Shown piece by piece: positions 46,101 to 58,798 of a DNA stretch of 64,000 bases. The notes beneath the pieces were generated by a model that saw only the letters and a list, made by a program, of their open reading frames with translations, did not search any database and was not told where the DNA came from. How positions within the stretch are numbered: position 1 is the stretch's first letter; each line of letters opens with the position of its first letter. Source of the stretch: Argentina anserina (lineage: Eukaryota > Streptophyta > Magnoliopsida > Rosales > Rosaceae); contig NC_065877.1 of NCBI RefSeq assembly GCF_933775445.1, positions 17,236,001 to 17,300,000 on the forward strand, in the 5' to 3' direction. The position numbers and the translations under genes are program-made.

Positions 46101-48224
46101 ATGTCCCAATTTCTAGGAAAAGCTATCTGCACAGATGTAATATCTTGTTGCTACTTACCAGCAAGTTATTGTGGGAAGGGGTGACAGGAGAAAGGTCGTC
46201 CTTAAAAACAAAAGAAAGTTATTTTAGTAAAATGATATTTGGATGTTCAGTCCAAGAGGAAGGGTGGGTGAAGTGACAGTTCTTTACGAGGGTCCAGGGA
46301 GCAGCAGGGTGATTGAATCAGAAATGCAAGTTGAGTTTTGGCTAATAAACTCGCAGTTTAACATCAATTGGATCAGTATATATGGTCTGATTAATAATCA
46401 ATACAAGTGAAAAAGGCCATGTCATCCATAAAACTGTTATAACAATAGCAGCAAAAGCAATTACTGATGCTGTCTGGAGCTTTGTGTCTTGCCAACACCA
46501 CTTAATGTCAATGAATCACTTAATGTAGATTGGCCATCCACTTTCACTCTTAGGCTGTTTATTGGATAAGATTCGACGATTGCTCTTGGGAAAATTCTCT
46601 TTGTTGGCCATCCTCCCAAATTGTTAAGAATTGCTGCTCATATTGGATGTCATAACACCTCAAATTCTTCGAGAACTATTTCTCACAGGTCCAACAAACT
46701 GAAGCTTCTCCCTAAACATTATGTGAAGTTCATTTCAAGCAACAGCACGTTTTATTATTTGAGATAAAATCTCGATTTTGGCTCGCTGATTGGTTTGTCA
46801 GAGTATTGGTCACTCACTTGTAGATGTCTGGCTTTAATTCAAGGTCTAAAAGCAAACAAGAAAAGCATGCTTTTTTTAGAATAAGGGTCGAATGAGATCC
46901 AGTTTATTGGTTGTATACAGAGGAAGATGTGATATCCCATGAAAGACACATAATTTTCAGATGAATTGATAGGTGCAATCCTTTATACCAATTGAAACCC
47001 ATCATGTGTTGAGAAACTAATTTTGATGCCGATGCTTCAGCTTGCCTCACTTGGCCATAGGCAACAATCATAGGAAGTGTGTGGATCGGATCCATGCCTT
47101 CATTTTTATATGTTGATAAATTTGACTCTTGTTCTGTAAGGATTTTGTTGCGGATGCCTATTTACCACATTTCGACATCAGATGTTTGAATATGCGTTCC
47201 TTACTAGAAAAACTAATCTGTATATATCAATACATTCAACTTTACTAGTTCAGTTAAAATTTCTTGTGTTGTAATTCTCTTTTACATATGTTTCTTGACT
47301 AGTGCTTCATGTAGTATAGTATTTTTCTATGTCTATTTCTATTTCATTGTATATATAGTAAATGCTATTGTGTTGTTGACTTGTGCATGAGGGTAAGTAT
47401 TCGGGTACTAATTGTATTCCCCACGTTTTGCTGCGGTTTTATTTTCATGAAGCATCGTATACTTCATACTTCAGTTTGAGGTTAAAATAAAGCGAAAAAT
47501 TGGATGGCATGGGTGCATTATTCAAAGTTGTAGCAATTTTTTGTGCATTCATTCATGATTTGGGAGTCGACAACGATGAACAACATTTAAATGGAATAAA
47601 CGATGTAATCCAAATTACATAGTTTGGGACTTTTGTAACAATATAACAGGAGCTGCATTTTGTGTAGAACATGTGCATAGACTACATACTATTTAATTAC
47701 GTATAAAAAATAAAATAAAAATGTTGTTACAAAAGACCAAATGAGCTATATAAGTTTTGGTGTCCATGCAGCACAACACATCCTAATCAGGGTCAATATG
47801 TGGGCGGATCTCTAATATGTTATGTTCATGCCTAAATTGAAATAAAGGAAGAAGTTATATGAATGAAAAAGGCTAGAACTCATTAACACAACTAAAAATC
47901 TAATGAATTCAAATGAAACCATTCGCACCTAAGTATTGCAAAATCAAGCATTCAAAAAGTCAATGTTGTTTATTGGCAAAGTGCATAATCAATCAAGGCC
48001 AAATGATCATGACAATAAGTTGAGACCAAATCAAAAACTTAAAATTTATGAAAACAAGAACCAATCTTAAAAATAGAATTAAGTTCACAATCAGGTATGC
48101 TCTTACCTTTGAGCCTCAGAAATGTAGAAACCATCCAGACACATCAAGGCATAGGTAAGTATATCACAGCTCATATACTCAAAAGACAAAGGGAGAAACT
48201 AACTAACCTTCTTCTAGTGTTAGG
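46101..48224. other. Intergenic, nothing recognised
   Basis: I see no open frame with recognisable motifs, no clear repeats and no RNA gene in these 2.1 kb. Short open stretches such as 46904-47095 have no supporting features. Confidence 0.5.
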
Positions 48225-50191
48225 TTAATATTAACCTAGTAACGTTTGTCTTATTCTTATTCTTTTACTTTATCTTTTTGTATATTTATCTATTTCTTAT
48301 TACGTTTCCTACTCATGTTAGGAAAATATGCAAATGATCGGAAACACGTCAAAAAGAGTGGATTTAGCGCACATTCTGGATTCGGGTGAAAGTTTCAAGC
48401 AAAAAAAAAACAAATGTGGAGATTTCACAAGAAAACAAAAGTCAACGCTAGAAAATGCTGGTTAAACTCAGGCGATGAGAAGGTGGTTACCGGAAATGGT
48501 GTTGGCTGAAGTCAATAAGTCAATGGAGTATTGATGAATCATGAATTGTGGATTTAAATTTAAATTCAAATTCAAAATAGAAGAAGACAAATGAAGGTTA
48601 CCATTTCAAGAACAAGATCCACAATTTGTGCTCCATGAATTGTGGATTTAAATTTAAATTCAAATTTAAAATATAAAAAGACAAATGAAGGAGACCATTT
48701 TAAGAACAAGATCCACAATTTGTGCTTTCACATTTGTCCACCATATCTAGTCATTCATCCCCTTACATCTCCACCATTCATTTGTGATCCTAAGGCCTTT
48801 AAATACCCTCATTCTCCCCAAAAACGGATTACACCCTTTTACCACACTAAAACTCCATCAAAACTTCATATTTTCCATAGTTTCAACATAGTTTTCTTAG
48901 GCTTAATTCATAGATATCAAGTTGTGTAGAGAGAAGTGTAAAGTGTCTTGGAATTTCACTAAAAACCAAAGATCATTTACACCTTTGATCAATCACAAAC
49001 TTGTTTCATAAATTTGAGTTGGAGTAAAAAGTTGTGATAGTGTGGGGGTTTTACCAAAGCCATACTCACTTCAATCTCTTCATCCTCTACTCATTATCAT
49101 CCTCAACCATTGTTCTTTGTTCCTAGATTGTGTGGATAAAGTATTGTGTTTATGGAGTTCTTCTTTTGTTAGAACCCAGTAATACCATACTTAGAAGCAC
49201 TTTCTTTCTTATTACATCTTTGTGGGTAGTGAACCTTTAGAGGTACGGTTTGGTATCATTTCTACCAAACCTTTGGTAATTTCTTCTCTCTTTACTCTAC
49301 TTCTCTTTTGATGTATTTCATTTTCAAGGGTTTGTCGTATTTAATGGGTTGTGAGTAGTTGGATTTGAGACTAGGCTAGCCCTAGCCAAACTCATGTACT
49401 AATGAATTCATTTTATTCTTAATTGATGTTGATGCATATTGAATCTATGAGCTTCTACACTTAAAATGCTTACTGAATGTGTTCCTAGTTTTGTCACCTA
49501 AAAATATGTTTAAGTAATTAATCAATCGGAACTTGAACTTAACAACTTCTTAAATCCATGAGCATGAGTAGCTTTTACGTGGTGGCTTAGTGTTTCTTAT
49601 AGGAAATATTAAGTTGCTTGGATTTCTTATCTTGAACTTAATATTTGTGTCATGAGTGTAATTACTCTAAGGGGGTGTTATGCTTGTGGTACATAGCCCA
49701 CTTATATTATAAGGTAATATAATTGAGACTAAGGTTGTGTGATTTAATTTGGCTCCAAAAGACTTTGTTAAATGATTAGTTTGTTTCTTGGTAGCTTCAC
49801 CAAAGCACTAGGGGGAAGTTTGTCAAATATATTTATGCATTAATCTTGAGTTACATTTGTGCATGAGTAAGGCTATGTATAATGCCTATGTCTCTACTCT
49901 TCTTTTGATTATATCTCTACATTTACATTTCTTTGTTGTTTTGTGCAAGAATTAGTTTGCTTAGCTTAATTCTAAAATCAACCAAGCCAATTCACTATCA
50001 CTTGTTAATATCATCTACATGACTCTTAGCTTCTAAAAGGCTAAGGTTGTGAACTTGTAAAAAATTAGAATGCATGTTTTTCTAGTTTTTCTTGCGGAAA
50101 TCTAGTTAGAGTTGAGTTTCCCTCAATCTTTTGGGTACGATACTCTACATTTTCCCTTATTAAAACTTGACCTCCTATACTTGGGAATATG
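48225..50191 (+). mobile_element. LTR-like block, family B, plus orientation
   Basis: This block is inverted relative to 2144-3960 and matches it over most of its length. It starts at ttaatattaacctagtaacg and ends at cctatacttggga. Near the 3' end is gggtacgatactctac, a style seen at the 3' ends of Athila/Tat LTRs. A 94-bp segment is duplicated in tandem (48540 and 48634), which the other copy lacks. No coding: 48642-48929 is a chance frame over this duplication and leader. Confidence 0.65.
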
Positions 50192-50194
50192 TAG

Positions 50195-50241
50195 CTTTAC
50201 ACACAAATACATATAATCATACTTAAGTGATGCAACTAACA
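50195..50241 (-). pseudogene. Small gag remnant beside LTR-B
   Basis: Read on the minus strand this gives SLKYDYMYLCV, closely matching SLKYDFVYLCV in E1 gag (9840-9890), with strong base identity over about 45 bp. It abuts the 3' end of the LTR-like block. It is probably a scrap of an E1-like element in the opposite orientation. Confidence 0.5.
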
Positions 50242-51987
50242 TCTAATTGTAAATGAATTTTCAATCTGCAAGCTTTAAGTTATTACCTATAAAAATAGAT
50301 AACAAATGATAAGTAATAATGAGCACAGTCAAACAAAACAAGATAAAAGGCATGGTTTTTCAACTAATAAAAGTAATAAACTAAAATTGATATGCCAAAA
50401 TCAATATGGTATACATAGAGCACATGCTCTATGTGTCAAATCACAATTTGTTTTCTCTAGGGTTTTAGTTTTGAATAAAGGAATGTGTTATCCAATAAAT
50501 TTACATGTATGAACTCCAAGAAGCATGAGAGAAGATTTCAACTACCTCCTTCAGCTCAAACGCGAAATGTGTTGCAAAAATCAGAAAATGGTGATGGTTT
50601 ATTACTAAAACAAACGAACAACATCTTTGCATTTGCAATTCCTTTGGAAAACAAAAGGCATGCAGATTCACAATCTATTTGCACGTCAAATTAGTGAATC
50701 AATTGAGCCACACAATGCATAAGATGAGAATAACTTACCACTTTCCTCAACCCCTTTTGACTGAGAATTCAAATCTACTCCAAACTTGGTAATATTATCA
50801 AATGCATATATGTTGTTTAAAGACCAAAAGAAGTGCTCAAATATCAAGCAAACCTCGATATCGCAAACCTAGAATAAGATTAATCCACACTCGATCATCA
50901 CCAAAACGGGAAAAAAATTAACAATTCAAATAAGTTCAGAAGGCGTATCATATACAAGAATTGAACAGCTTACTTAGCTACAGTTGTGAGCTTCTAAGCA
51001 TAGAAAAAATATATCAGAGAGTCTCTAAACCAAACAGAGACAGAGAGAGCATAATGGACGAAAGTGAGTCGGCTGATCGAAAAAAATATGCTTCATTTTA
51101 CAATCTCACATTTTCCCTCCCCAAAAGTTTTGACAACTTTGTCACTTGTAAACAATATTACAGTAAGCCATTAATCAACAAATGAATAAGGACTGAGGAC
51201 AAAATTGACCTCATTAGTGAACAGTAATTGCATGAATTCCTAAACTCACCAAATATTATATTATAAATATGTAATTTTGAAAAGCATAATAATCTACTAC
51301 ATGTAGTTCATGTAATTCATGTTAAGAAAAAAAATAACGGGAAAGAAAGATGGAAAGAGCTAGCTGGACCAAACATACAGAGAAAAGCAAAACTGATGGA
51401 AAAGGTTGTGTCTAATTGTCAGGTGGCATGCAGCTGAGAAAAGCAAAGCTAATAGTAGTCCAATGGTTACTTTCTCTTAACTGCAGTTAACACAGTGCCG
51501 TAGGAGAAGGCAGAGACATCACACCCTGAGATGACAAGAAAGAGGATGGGAGAGATCGAGGGGATGGATCATTTCGTGAATGACAAGTCCATCTGTGAGA
51601 TGCATGAAGTAAGGAAAAGGCATGCAAAAAGAATTAGAGTGATCAGATGGATCGACTAGTTTGAAAACCAACAAACAAAGGATTAGACATATCACTGCTA
51701 TTGATATGAGATGGGATGATCTCTCTGTCTCATACTACCTCTCATCCCATTTTAATGAAGAGTCCCATATATCACCACTAGCCTAGCAACTAGGCGGTCT
51801 CTGAGAGAGAGTACTTAAATAAATATATATATATATATTACCAGTGCACGAGGGAGTCAGTGCCAAGCCAAGCCAAGACAACACCACAACTATGTGCATC
51901 TGCAAGATACAACTGAATCCCTCAGAGGTTCTTCTGCAGTTCTGCTGCCGCTACAGTAATAAATTACATGCTGATTCAATAATCCGG

Positions 51988-52026
<39 letters not shown>

Positions 52027-52880
52027 GAGATGGGTTTCTGACACATGTGCATGGAGATGGGTTCCTAGCTATACCGGAAATGAATATGTTGTTGTATTGT
52101 ATGGTACGGTTGTTTGCCGTCTTCTGGTAAAATTTAAAGAATTTAAAGTGACCATGCTAGCTATGGACTGGTTCTCATTAACGATCTTAAGAAATTATGT
52201 ATATTGATTCAAAGAAAGTGTACGAAGCGATCTGTGTGTGGTATGCCGGATGTTGGGACTTGGGGGGAAGGAACAGATCGATGGAGTTGAAAGGTCAGTT
52301 CAGATGTCATATCCAGTTCAATTCTTCGTCACATCTCTCTCTCTCTCTCTCTCTCCCTCCCTCTCTCCTCGTCTTGTCACCTCTCTCTCTCCTCGTCTTG
52401 TCACATCGTAGCCCATATCATTAAGACACCCATAACGTTGGTTTTTTCTTTGAGATAGAATTAAAACACCCGTCAGGATGAATGATCCCTGCTTTCTGGA
52501 AAACTTAAACTCGATCGGAGTTAAATAAGGACGAACGTACGTACTAACAAATAACTCATGTTTTTTTTTTGAGAGGTAGATTGATACACACTAATATTGT
52601 ATGAGTTTTTTTTTCCTAAATAATACTAAACCCTAAATTTCATATTTTTTGTTACAGAAAAGTGCAAGTGCATAAATATATTAGCTCATATCAAGACCAT
52701 TACATACTATCACGGTATCATCTAGAGAAGAGGATTAAAGCTTACAGACGAAAAGACATCTACATGGTATACAAGAATAGACCATTTATGAAGGAACTAA
52801 AACTCACTTTGTTTTAAAGGCAGGCCTATATCCATGGACAAAGCATAGAATTTAGGTTTAAGAAAAGCTATCTAAATCTT
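50242..52880. other. Intergenic with microsatellites, no gene recognised
   Basis: An (AG)15 tract lies at about 51991-52020 and a CT-rich tract at 52335-52400. Several short open stretches, such as 51844-52041 and 52197-52424, run through these simple repeats and are not credible genes. I looked for well-known microRNA sequences and saw none. Confidence 0.5.
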
Positions 52881-52889
52881 TCCTGACCC

Positions 52890-53030
52890 ATCACACTAGG
52901 GCTAGGGAGTTTCCAAAGTACTGATACTTGAGAACATCTTCTCTCATCACTTTTGCTTTCGAATCTATTTCACCCGACTTGAATTTATTCTTGGTACTTG
53001 GAGGGCGGCCATGCTTTTGCTTCGAAGGAG
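52890..53030 (-). pseudogene. Coding-like fragment with AT-hook-like motif
   Basis: Minus-strand reading gives about 45 open codons containing KQKHGRPPSTKNKFKSGEID and then KVMREDVLKYQYF before a stop. The GRPP core resembles an AT-hook or the GRP-x-x-SKNK tails seen in some transposon proteins. No start codon or exon borders can be set. It may be a gene or transposon scrap, or chance. Confidence 0.25.
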
Positions 53031-53870
53031 CTTCAGAGACTTGAAACAGTAGTGTCAATAAGAACAAACTTACTTTCTAAATTCTCTACTAGACTAAATG
53101 ATTTAGCAGAAATTTGAGAAGGGAAGGCAGGGGTCTTAATACGCTTTGAGGGCATGTCTCTTGGAGTGTTAGACGTACGTACGTAGTTGCAAAAGGAATG
53201 TACGTACCATGAAAAAGGAAGGAGTAGATTTGGTATCGGCGGAGCTCGAACAAATGAGAATTGAGAGCGGGTTGTACTGTAGCTGATGCTTAGGGTTGAA
53301 AACTTAAATTTTTAAATTTTTGTGTAATAAACTAATGATGTTTGGACCATTTGTGACTGTGTAATGATGGCAAATTGGCTATCTACTTTGTTCGGTCCAG
53401 ATCCTAATGAGATTGATTCCGGGTGTGATGTATTCTTAAATACACAAATCTCATCTAGATCTCATCTCGAATTTAAAGAGTGAGACCGGACGCGGGTCTA
53501 GCCCCATTATGTCCCGTGCCCAGCCCTAGTTAGTCTTATTTCCTACTAGTGCAAGGAAGATGGGAAATAAGATTTCCTTCTAAATTAAGATAGAAGTTTT
53601 AATAAATGATGATACTTGTATGAGGTATATAAACCATTAGATAGTACTCGTTCCCATAATGCAAAGCTCAAAAGCCTTCAGGTCAAATATTGATATCTTT
53701 AATATTCAGTTTTTAGTTTTTATGAGTATATTTTCTCCAAAAAAGTTTCAGCCAAATTATTTAACGTTTCGATACCGAACTTAACCAAAGTAATGGACAA
53801 ACCAAAAAATTTCAACCTGAAATGTTCATGTTCATAATTCCAATGATTATGATTACCCAAACGTTAACTT
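53031..53870. other. Intergenic, nothing recognised
   Basis: This is AT-rich sequence with no coding. The stretch 53455-53530 has a GC-rich segment (gaccggacgcgggtctagcc) that could be a MITE end, but no partner end is seen. Confidence 0.35.
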
Positions 53871-55440
53871 GTAACACCCCAACCCGAAAATAGGTTTCTT
53901 GTAATTTTAAGGCTTTGGACTTCGGTATTTAAGTGTTAAGTATTCTATATATTTCTTGTGGCTAGGTTACCCGGTTGAGCAAGTTTTTGAGGACGATGCC
54001 GAGATAGAACACACTTAGTCATATTTCATTGTGAGTTGGATTTTGTTTTTAAGGAAATTGCATGCAATTCACTTATATGATTTTTTTTTGAGTTGGTATT
54101 TTATTGACTCATCATGATCATTTTTTAAGTTTTCTCTTAAATTAATTGTCTAAGTATTTAGGTGATCTTGTGATATAAGTTTCAAGTAAAGTTGCTTGTG
54201 TTTGAAAAAGTAAGAAGCTCCTATTATGCTTAATTTATGAGTCTTATTTATCAATTTGATCCTCATAGTGGTTTATCATGTTTTCTCATGAATTCATTAC
54301 TTATGTCTTTATCGGATTATATAGTTTGTGCATTTTTAAAGTAAATTACTTGTTTTGGAGTAAAACAAAATGAACATCCCAAATGCTTTACAGATATGAT
54401 GTAATAAAAGTTAATGAGTTACAAAAGGGAGGAAGCTTTTGTTTTGAGTAAGTAAATTGAAATTTTCATTTGCTATACGAGTACCCAAACCCAAAAAGTA
54501 CGATATATGATGATTCAGTTCTCCAATTATATGCATGTATACCTCCTCGCTTTGCTTGTGTATTGGCGGACGCACAAGTGCATGACCAGTTTTCCCGCTC
54601 TACCTGATGTGTACAGGTGTACAACCAATTATCCCCCCCCCTCTCTTGCTCTGCTCATATTGAGTTAGCTCGACATGAGTGCATGATCAGTTGTCCGCCA
54701 CAGTCTGCCTACTTGACTTAATCCTTGTAGGTGCATGACTAATTTTAGCTGTGGGTACAAGTTTGGTAATGCTTTGAGTTCTAAGTTATTTTCAGTGATC
54801 AAGTTTCCAAAAAGTAACATGTTCATCCTTAGTTTTGTCTTCCTTATGAGATTTTATTATTATATTTGTACTATGAGTTTACTACATAATACAGTTCTTA
54901 AAGACTTGAAGTATTTCACATGTTTTACAACTCAGTGATTTATCTTCCCTAGTATATAAGTTTCATTGCATGCAAAACACTTTGCGAAAGAGAAATGATT
55001 TTAAGGAAATCAAGATTTATGAGAAGCAGTTTTACTATTAGCTTGTTTTTGTCTTCTCACTGAGTTTATTTCACATTTTCTATGTTATTATCTGGGCTCT
55101 TTGGTTTTCTGTTTTGCCCATGTTAGTGTAACTGAGGTTGGTACAATACTCACATCAGGGGCATATCCACTCAAACATCAGGTGTGCTTGTATATTGCTT
55201 AGTTGAGTTGTAGATATGTTGATATGAGAGTAGTCTGATGCTAATATCTATATTGATGTTGTGTTAAAATATTAGAGATGAGATACTTGATATATATTGT
55301 ATTCATTGATGGATGTTGGAGTACGTGGTTGTAGTGGAGGAGAGTTGGTCTTAGTTGAGAGAAGTAGTAGCCTTGTGTTTTTAGAAGTGCATTATTTGAT
55401 CTACAAATTTTGGGATAGTCCATTTTTAAGGGAGGTTATG
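53871..55440 (+). mobile_element. Probable gypsy LTR-like block, non-coding
   Basis: It starts tgtaacaccccaacccg at 53871, a style common for LTRs of gypsy chromoviruses. Degenerate sub-repeats of the form gtgcatga(c/t)cagtt lie at about 54578, 54618, 54680 and 54731. The matching 3' end is not certain: gggaggttatgccg near 55428 is in the expected style but no TSD is seen. Confidence 0.4.
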
Positions 55441-56722
55441 CCGAATTTTTGACATAATCGTTCTCTAAATTTTGGCTACACAAGTCCATCTCAAAATTTC
55501 AACGGAAAATTCAGGAGTGTGTCTATCATAATCAATTTGGCAAGAAAATTTAGAGATGACCTACTCATTGGATGCTAAAAATAAAACAGTCAAAATTTGA
55601 TATCTAACCGGAAACTTAGTTTCAAGGACGATGAACTTCGTATTATAAAACTCACCAATATGCTCCAAAGCGCTTTTATGTAAACTATTACATCGTGCAT
55701 TATTACATTGATTTTTGAAGAGAATATCTTCTATATTGGCAGGGGGAGAGTCTCCTCGATCCGACAATCATCTAACATTGGAACGCCTAGCAGAGAGGTA
55801 GACTTTTTAGTGATGTAAAGAGTTTGTAGGAATTCGACTCTTCAAAAAAAAAAACAGAGAGAGAGAGAGAGAGAGGCAATATTCATTCCGACTTTGGAGT
55901 GATATGATGTCGTTTTATTGCAAGAGCGGCCTCTCCTCCACACGGAGTTTATATAGGTGGGCCTTCCACCATTTCATGAATCATGTCACTAATTGAGGAC
56001 CAATTTTGTCCTCCTCTTGCTGAAAATGAACCTACTTTATACACTCAACAACTCAAGCTGCTTGATACAGATTATTATTTATATAATGGTATATAAGAAC
56101 GTAAACTCTTAAGAACATTTTCCATTTGTAGTTAGCTGAAATACCTAGGGCCATTAGCAATAGTTAAGTACTTAATTGTAATATGCTGCTTAACTGTCTT
56201 CTTCTCTAATACGTTCATAAACTAACTTTTGGCATTGATTCGCTTTTGGGATTTTGGTATTTTGATTCATTAATTTCTTTATTTTTTGTACTTTTGAGCA
56301 TATATTAATCTTGTCATGATTGATTGAGTTTTTTTGCAATTGATTATCTTTCTGTAACCTTGATTTTCTTAACTTTCTTATGATCAAAAGAAAGAGTTCA
56401 TGTCAAATGAGATAATGATTTTCTCAAAGACCATGCTTATTTGAACTATTAGATCGTGTCCACAAATTGTATGCTAGTGTTTGTCACAATATCACGAATC
56501 ATTTTACCAAGTCAAAATCTGACCTACCTTCCAATACTTTCAAAGGAAACACATACACATAACGAAAAAATGTCTTATCAAAATCCATTTGGGAAAAGCC
56601 GACACGCAAAAGCTGAAGAAAAAAAAAATGAAAGAAGAACAAAATGTCTTCTCAGACCCTGAGAGAGAGAGAGAGTTGGTAGTGTGCATTAGGAGTTTGA
56701 GCTGACTCCAATGACATTCCAC

Positions 56723-56762
<40 letters not shown>

Positions 56763-57420
56763 AATTCCATATATATGAATGTTTGACCCTTAAACCTCCA
56801 CATAGAAACCTAACCGCACTTCCCATTTATGGAATTGTCACTTTCTTCAGAGTAACGATTAAAACATCTAATCAAAAACTTAGTCACCAAACAATACATC
56901 TAGATATGGATAAAGACATATCGATCTATGGGGTGATATCTAAGAGTTTCATGATTGCGGTAATCGGTTTTAGTTGACTCTTGACTATATATAGAAATAT
57001 AGAATCTTAGGTGGTACGCATTTTATTGAGTTGTTTCTCTTCATTTCTCCACCTCTCACTCTCACTCCGATCGACTCTGATGGATTACAAAACAAAATGA
57101 TTTTACGACCTGACCCTGATATATAAGGTTGTAACTCATCTGGGATTTCAACGTACTCTTCTATATATATAGACACACACAGCTAGCTATAGCAAGCTAA
57201 AATATCTGATTTCAAACCACTGAGTACACTTTAAACTGATATAAAGAAAGATCATGTAAAATCATTTGCATTGTAAAAGAGGCTACTATAATGAAAAACA
57301 TACGGTACAGTACGTGAGTTGATACATAACTATACTGAAACTTTTAAGATAAAACCTTACAAATAGATATGTTTTCATTATATATGTATATACATGACCC
57401 TTCTAATGAGAGATTCTTTT
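55441..57420. other. Intergenic with microsatellites, no gene recognised
   Basis: A (GA) tract lies at about 55855-55875. An (AT)17 tract at 56727-56760 runs into a perfect palindrome centred on ggaattcc (56761-56768). Open stretches across the AT tract are artefacts of the repeat. Confidence 0.5.
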
Positions 57421-57773
57421 TTTTTTGTTTAAAAAATAGATAGCTAATTCATCAACTTTTCGATTACATTTTCACATCTCCATTGTTCAATTTTTAGAGT
57501 CTAATGTGTTGATCACCTCTGTAAAATTTCAGCCAAAATGGTGATCGTTAAGGCATCAAATTTGGTGAAAGCAATGAACGCACAAAATCTATCAAACTTG
57601 AACCTCATGTTTATAAGTTAATTTTTCCAATTTTGAATGCCTTAAAAATCTCCATTATGACTGACATTTTACAGATATGATCTACACATTAGACTTTAAA
57701 AGTTGAACGGTGGAGATGTGAAAATGTGATCGAAAAGTTGGTGAATGAGCTATCCATTTTTTAAACAAAAAAA
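57421..57773. mobile_element. Foldback MITE 1 (long inverted repeats)
   Basis: Arms of about 137 bp (57421-57556 and 57636-57773) are inverted copies of one another, separated by about 80 bp. Both start ttttttgtttaaaaaat and pass through acttttcgat and cacatctccaytgttcaa. No coding. The arm sequence is related to MITE 2 about 120 bp away. Long arms suggest a Mutator-type non-autonomous element. No TSD could be confirmed because of flanking poly-T/A. Confidence 0.85.
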
Positions 57774-57890
57774 TCAATATTAAACCGTATTTTTATTAAA
57801 CCCTCTTCGTATCTGCCCTCCACCTCCAATGAACGATAATAAATCAACATCCTCAATATATACATGAGAATTACATGTACATACAAGGCT

Positions 57891-58280
57891 TTTCCGTGGT
57901 CTTTATTTATTCTTATGGTACGGATGTTCATTTTTAACTAATTTTTTGATCGAGTTTTCACATCTTCACCGTCCAATATCTAAATAATAACATATAGATC
58001 ATCTCCAAAAAATTTCAGTCATTTTGATAACCGTTAAGATACTCATAACTTTAATTTTCTACTTAAAATATGAACGGTTCAAGTTCGTCAGATTTCAATT
58101 CGTCCATTGTGTTTGATTAGTTCGATACCTTACCGATCTTCAAATTGTCTGAAATTTTGTGCAGATGATTTATACGTTATTACCTAAATATTGGACGGTG
58201 AAGATGTTAAAAGTCGATCAAAAAGTTGGTAAAAAATGGAAATCCTTACATAAGAATAAATAAAGACCTCCTTACGGAAA
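57891..58280. mobile_element. Foldback MITE 2 (long inverted repeats)
   Basis: The 390-bp unit begins tttccgtggtctttatttat and its reverse complement begins tttccgtaaggaggtcttta. Arms of about 150-165 bp share ttttttgatcga, cacatcttcaccgtccaata and atttcag. No coding. Its core resembles MITE 1, so both belong to one superfamily. No convincing 9-bp duplication was found. Confidence 0.85.
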
Positions 58281-58296
58281 TGTTGTATATATATAC

Positions 58297-58790
58297 TAAG
58301 GGTCGGCAATGGGGTGGGCTGGGCCAGGCTTTCTTATAATATCAAGATCCATGGGCTAGGCCTTATGGGCTTTTTCAGGACAGGTTGGGCTTTTTGGATG
58401 GGCCAGGCCAAACCGATTATATTTATTTGTAATTTATATTAACTAAGAAAAATTAGGATGTGGTAATTATTGAACTAAATACAAAATATAAGAAATATAC
58501 CTTAATAATTTAATTAATTGACATATTTAACAAATAACTAGATATTTGGTTTTAAAAATGAATGGGCTTCGACGAGGTTTTGGGCGGGCTTTTTAGGGCT
58601 GGACCGGGCTTTAGCATTATAGGCTCCAATGGGCCGGGCCTAGGCTTTATACCATTGGCATTTACCCAACCTTATGCTCATAATGCTAGGCTTCAATGGG
58701 TTTTTCACTGGGTCAGGCCGGGCCTTGGCACATAGGGTCGCCAGGCCGCCCACGAGCTATTAGGGTCGCATGCCAAATGATGACCCTTAA
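58297..58790. mobile_element. hAT-like MITE
   Basis: This 494-bp element has ends TAAGGGTCGGCAATGG and, reversed, TTAAGGGTCATCATTTGGCA. Flanks atatatac (58289-58296) and ttatatac (58791-58798) match at 7 of 8 bases. The interior is strikingly G+C-rich, with ggctgggcc and gggccgggcc motifs in both halves. No transposase is encoded. Confidence 0.75.
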
Positions 58791-58798
58791 TTATATAC

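Noticed and set aside
51500..52000. Possible microRNA precursor
   Set aside because: I compared it with common conserved plant microRNA sequences from memory and found no match, and I saw no clear hairpin.
51844..52424. Open frames across AG and CT microsatellites
   Set aside because: The frames are mostly simple-repeat translation (REREREREK, SLSLSLSLPPS).
56540..56977. Open frames across the AT tract at 56727-56760
   Set aside because: Their middle parts are IYIYIYIY repeats. No motif lies outside the tract.
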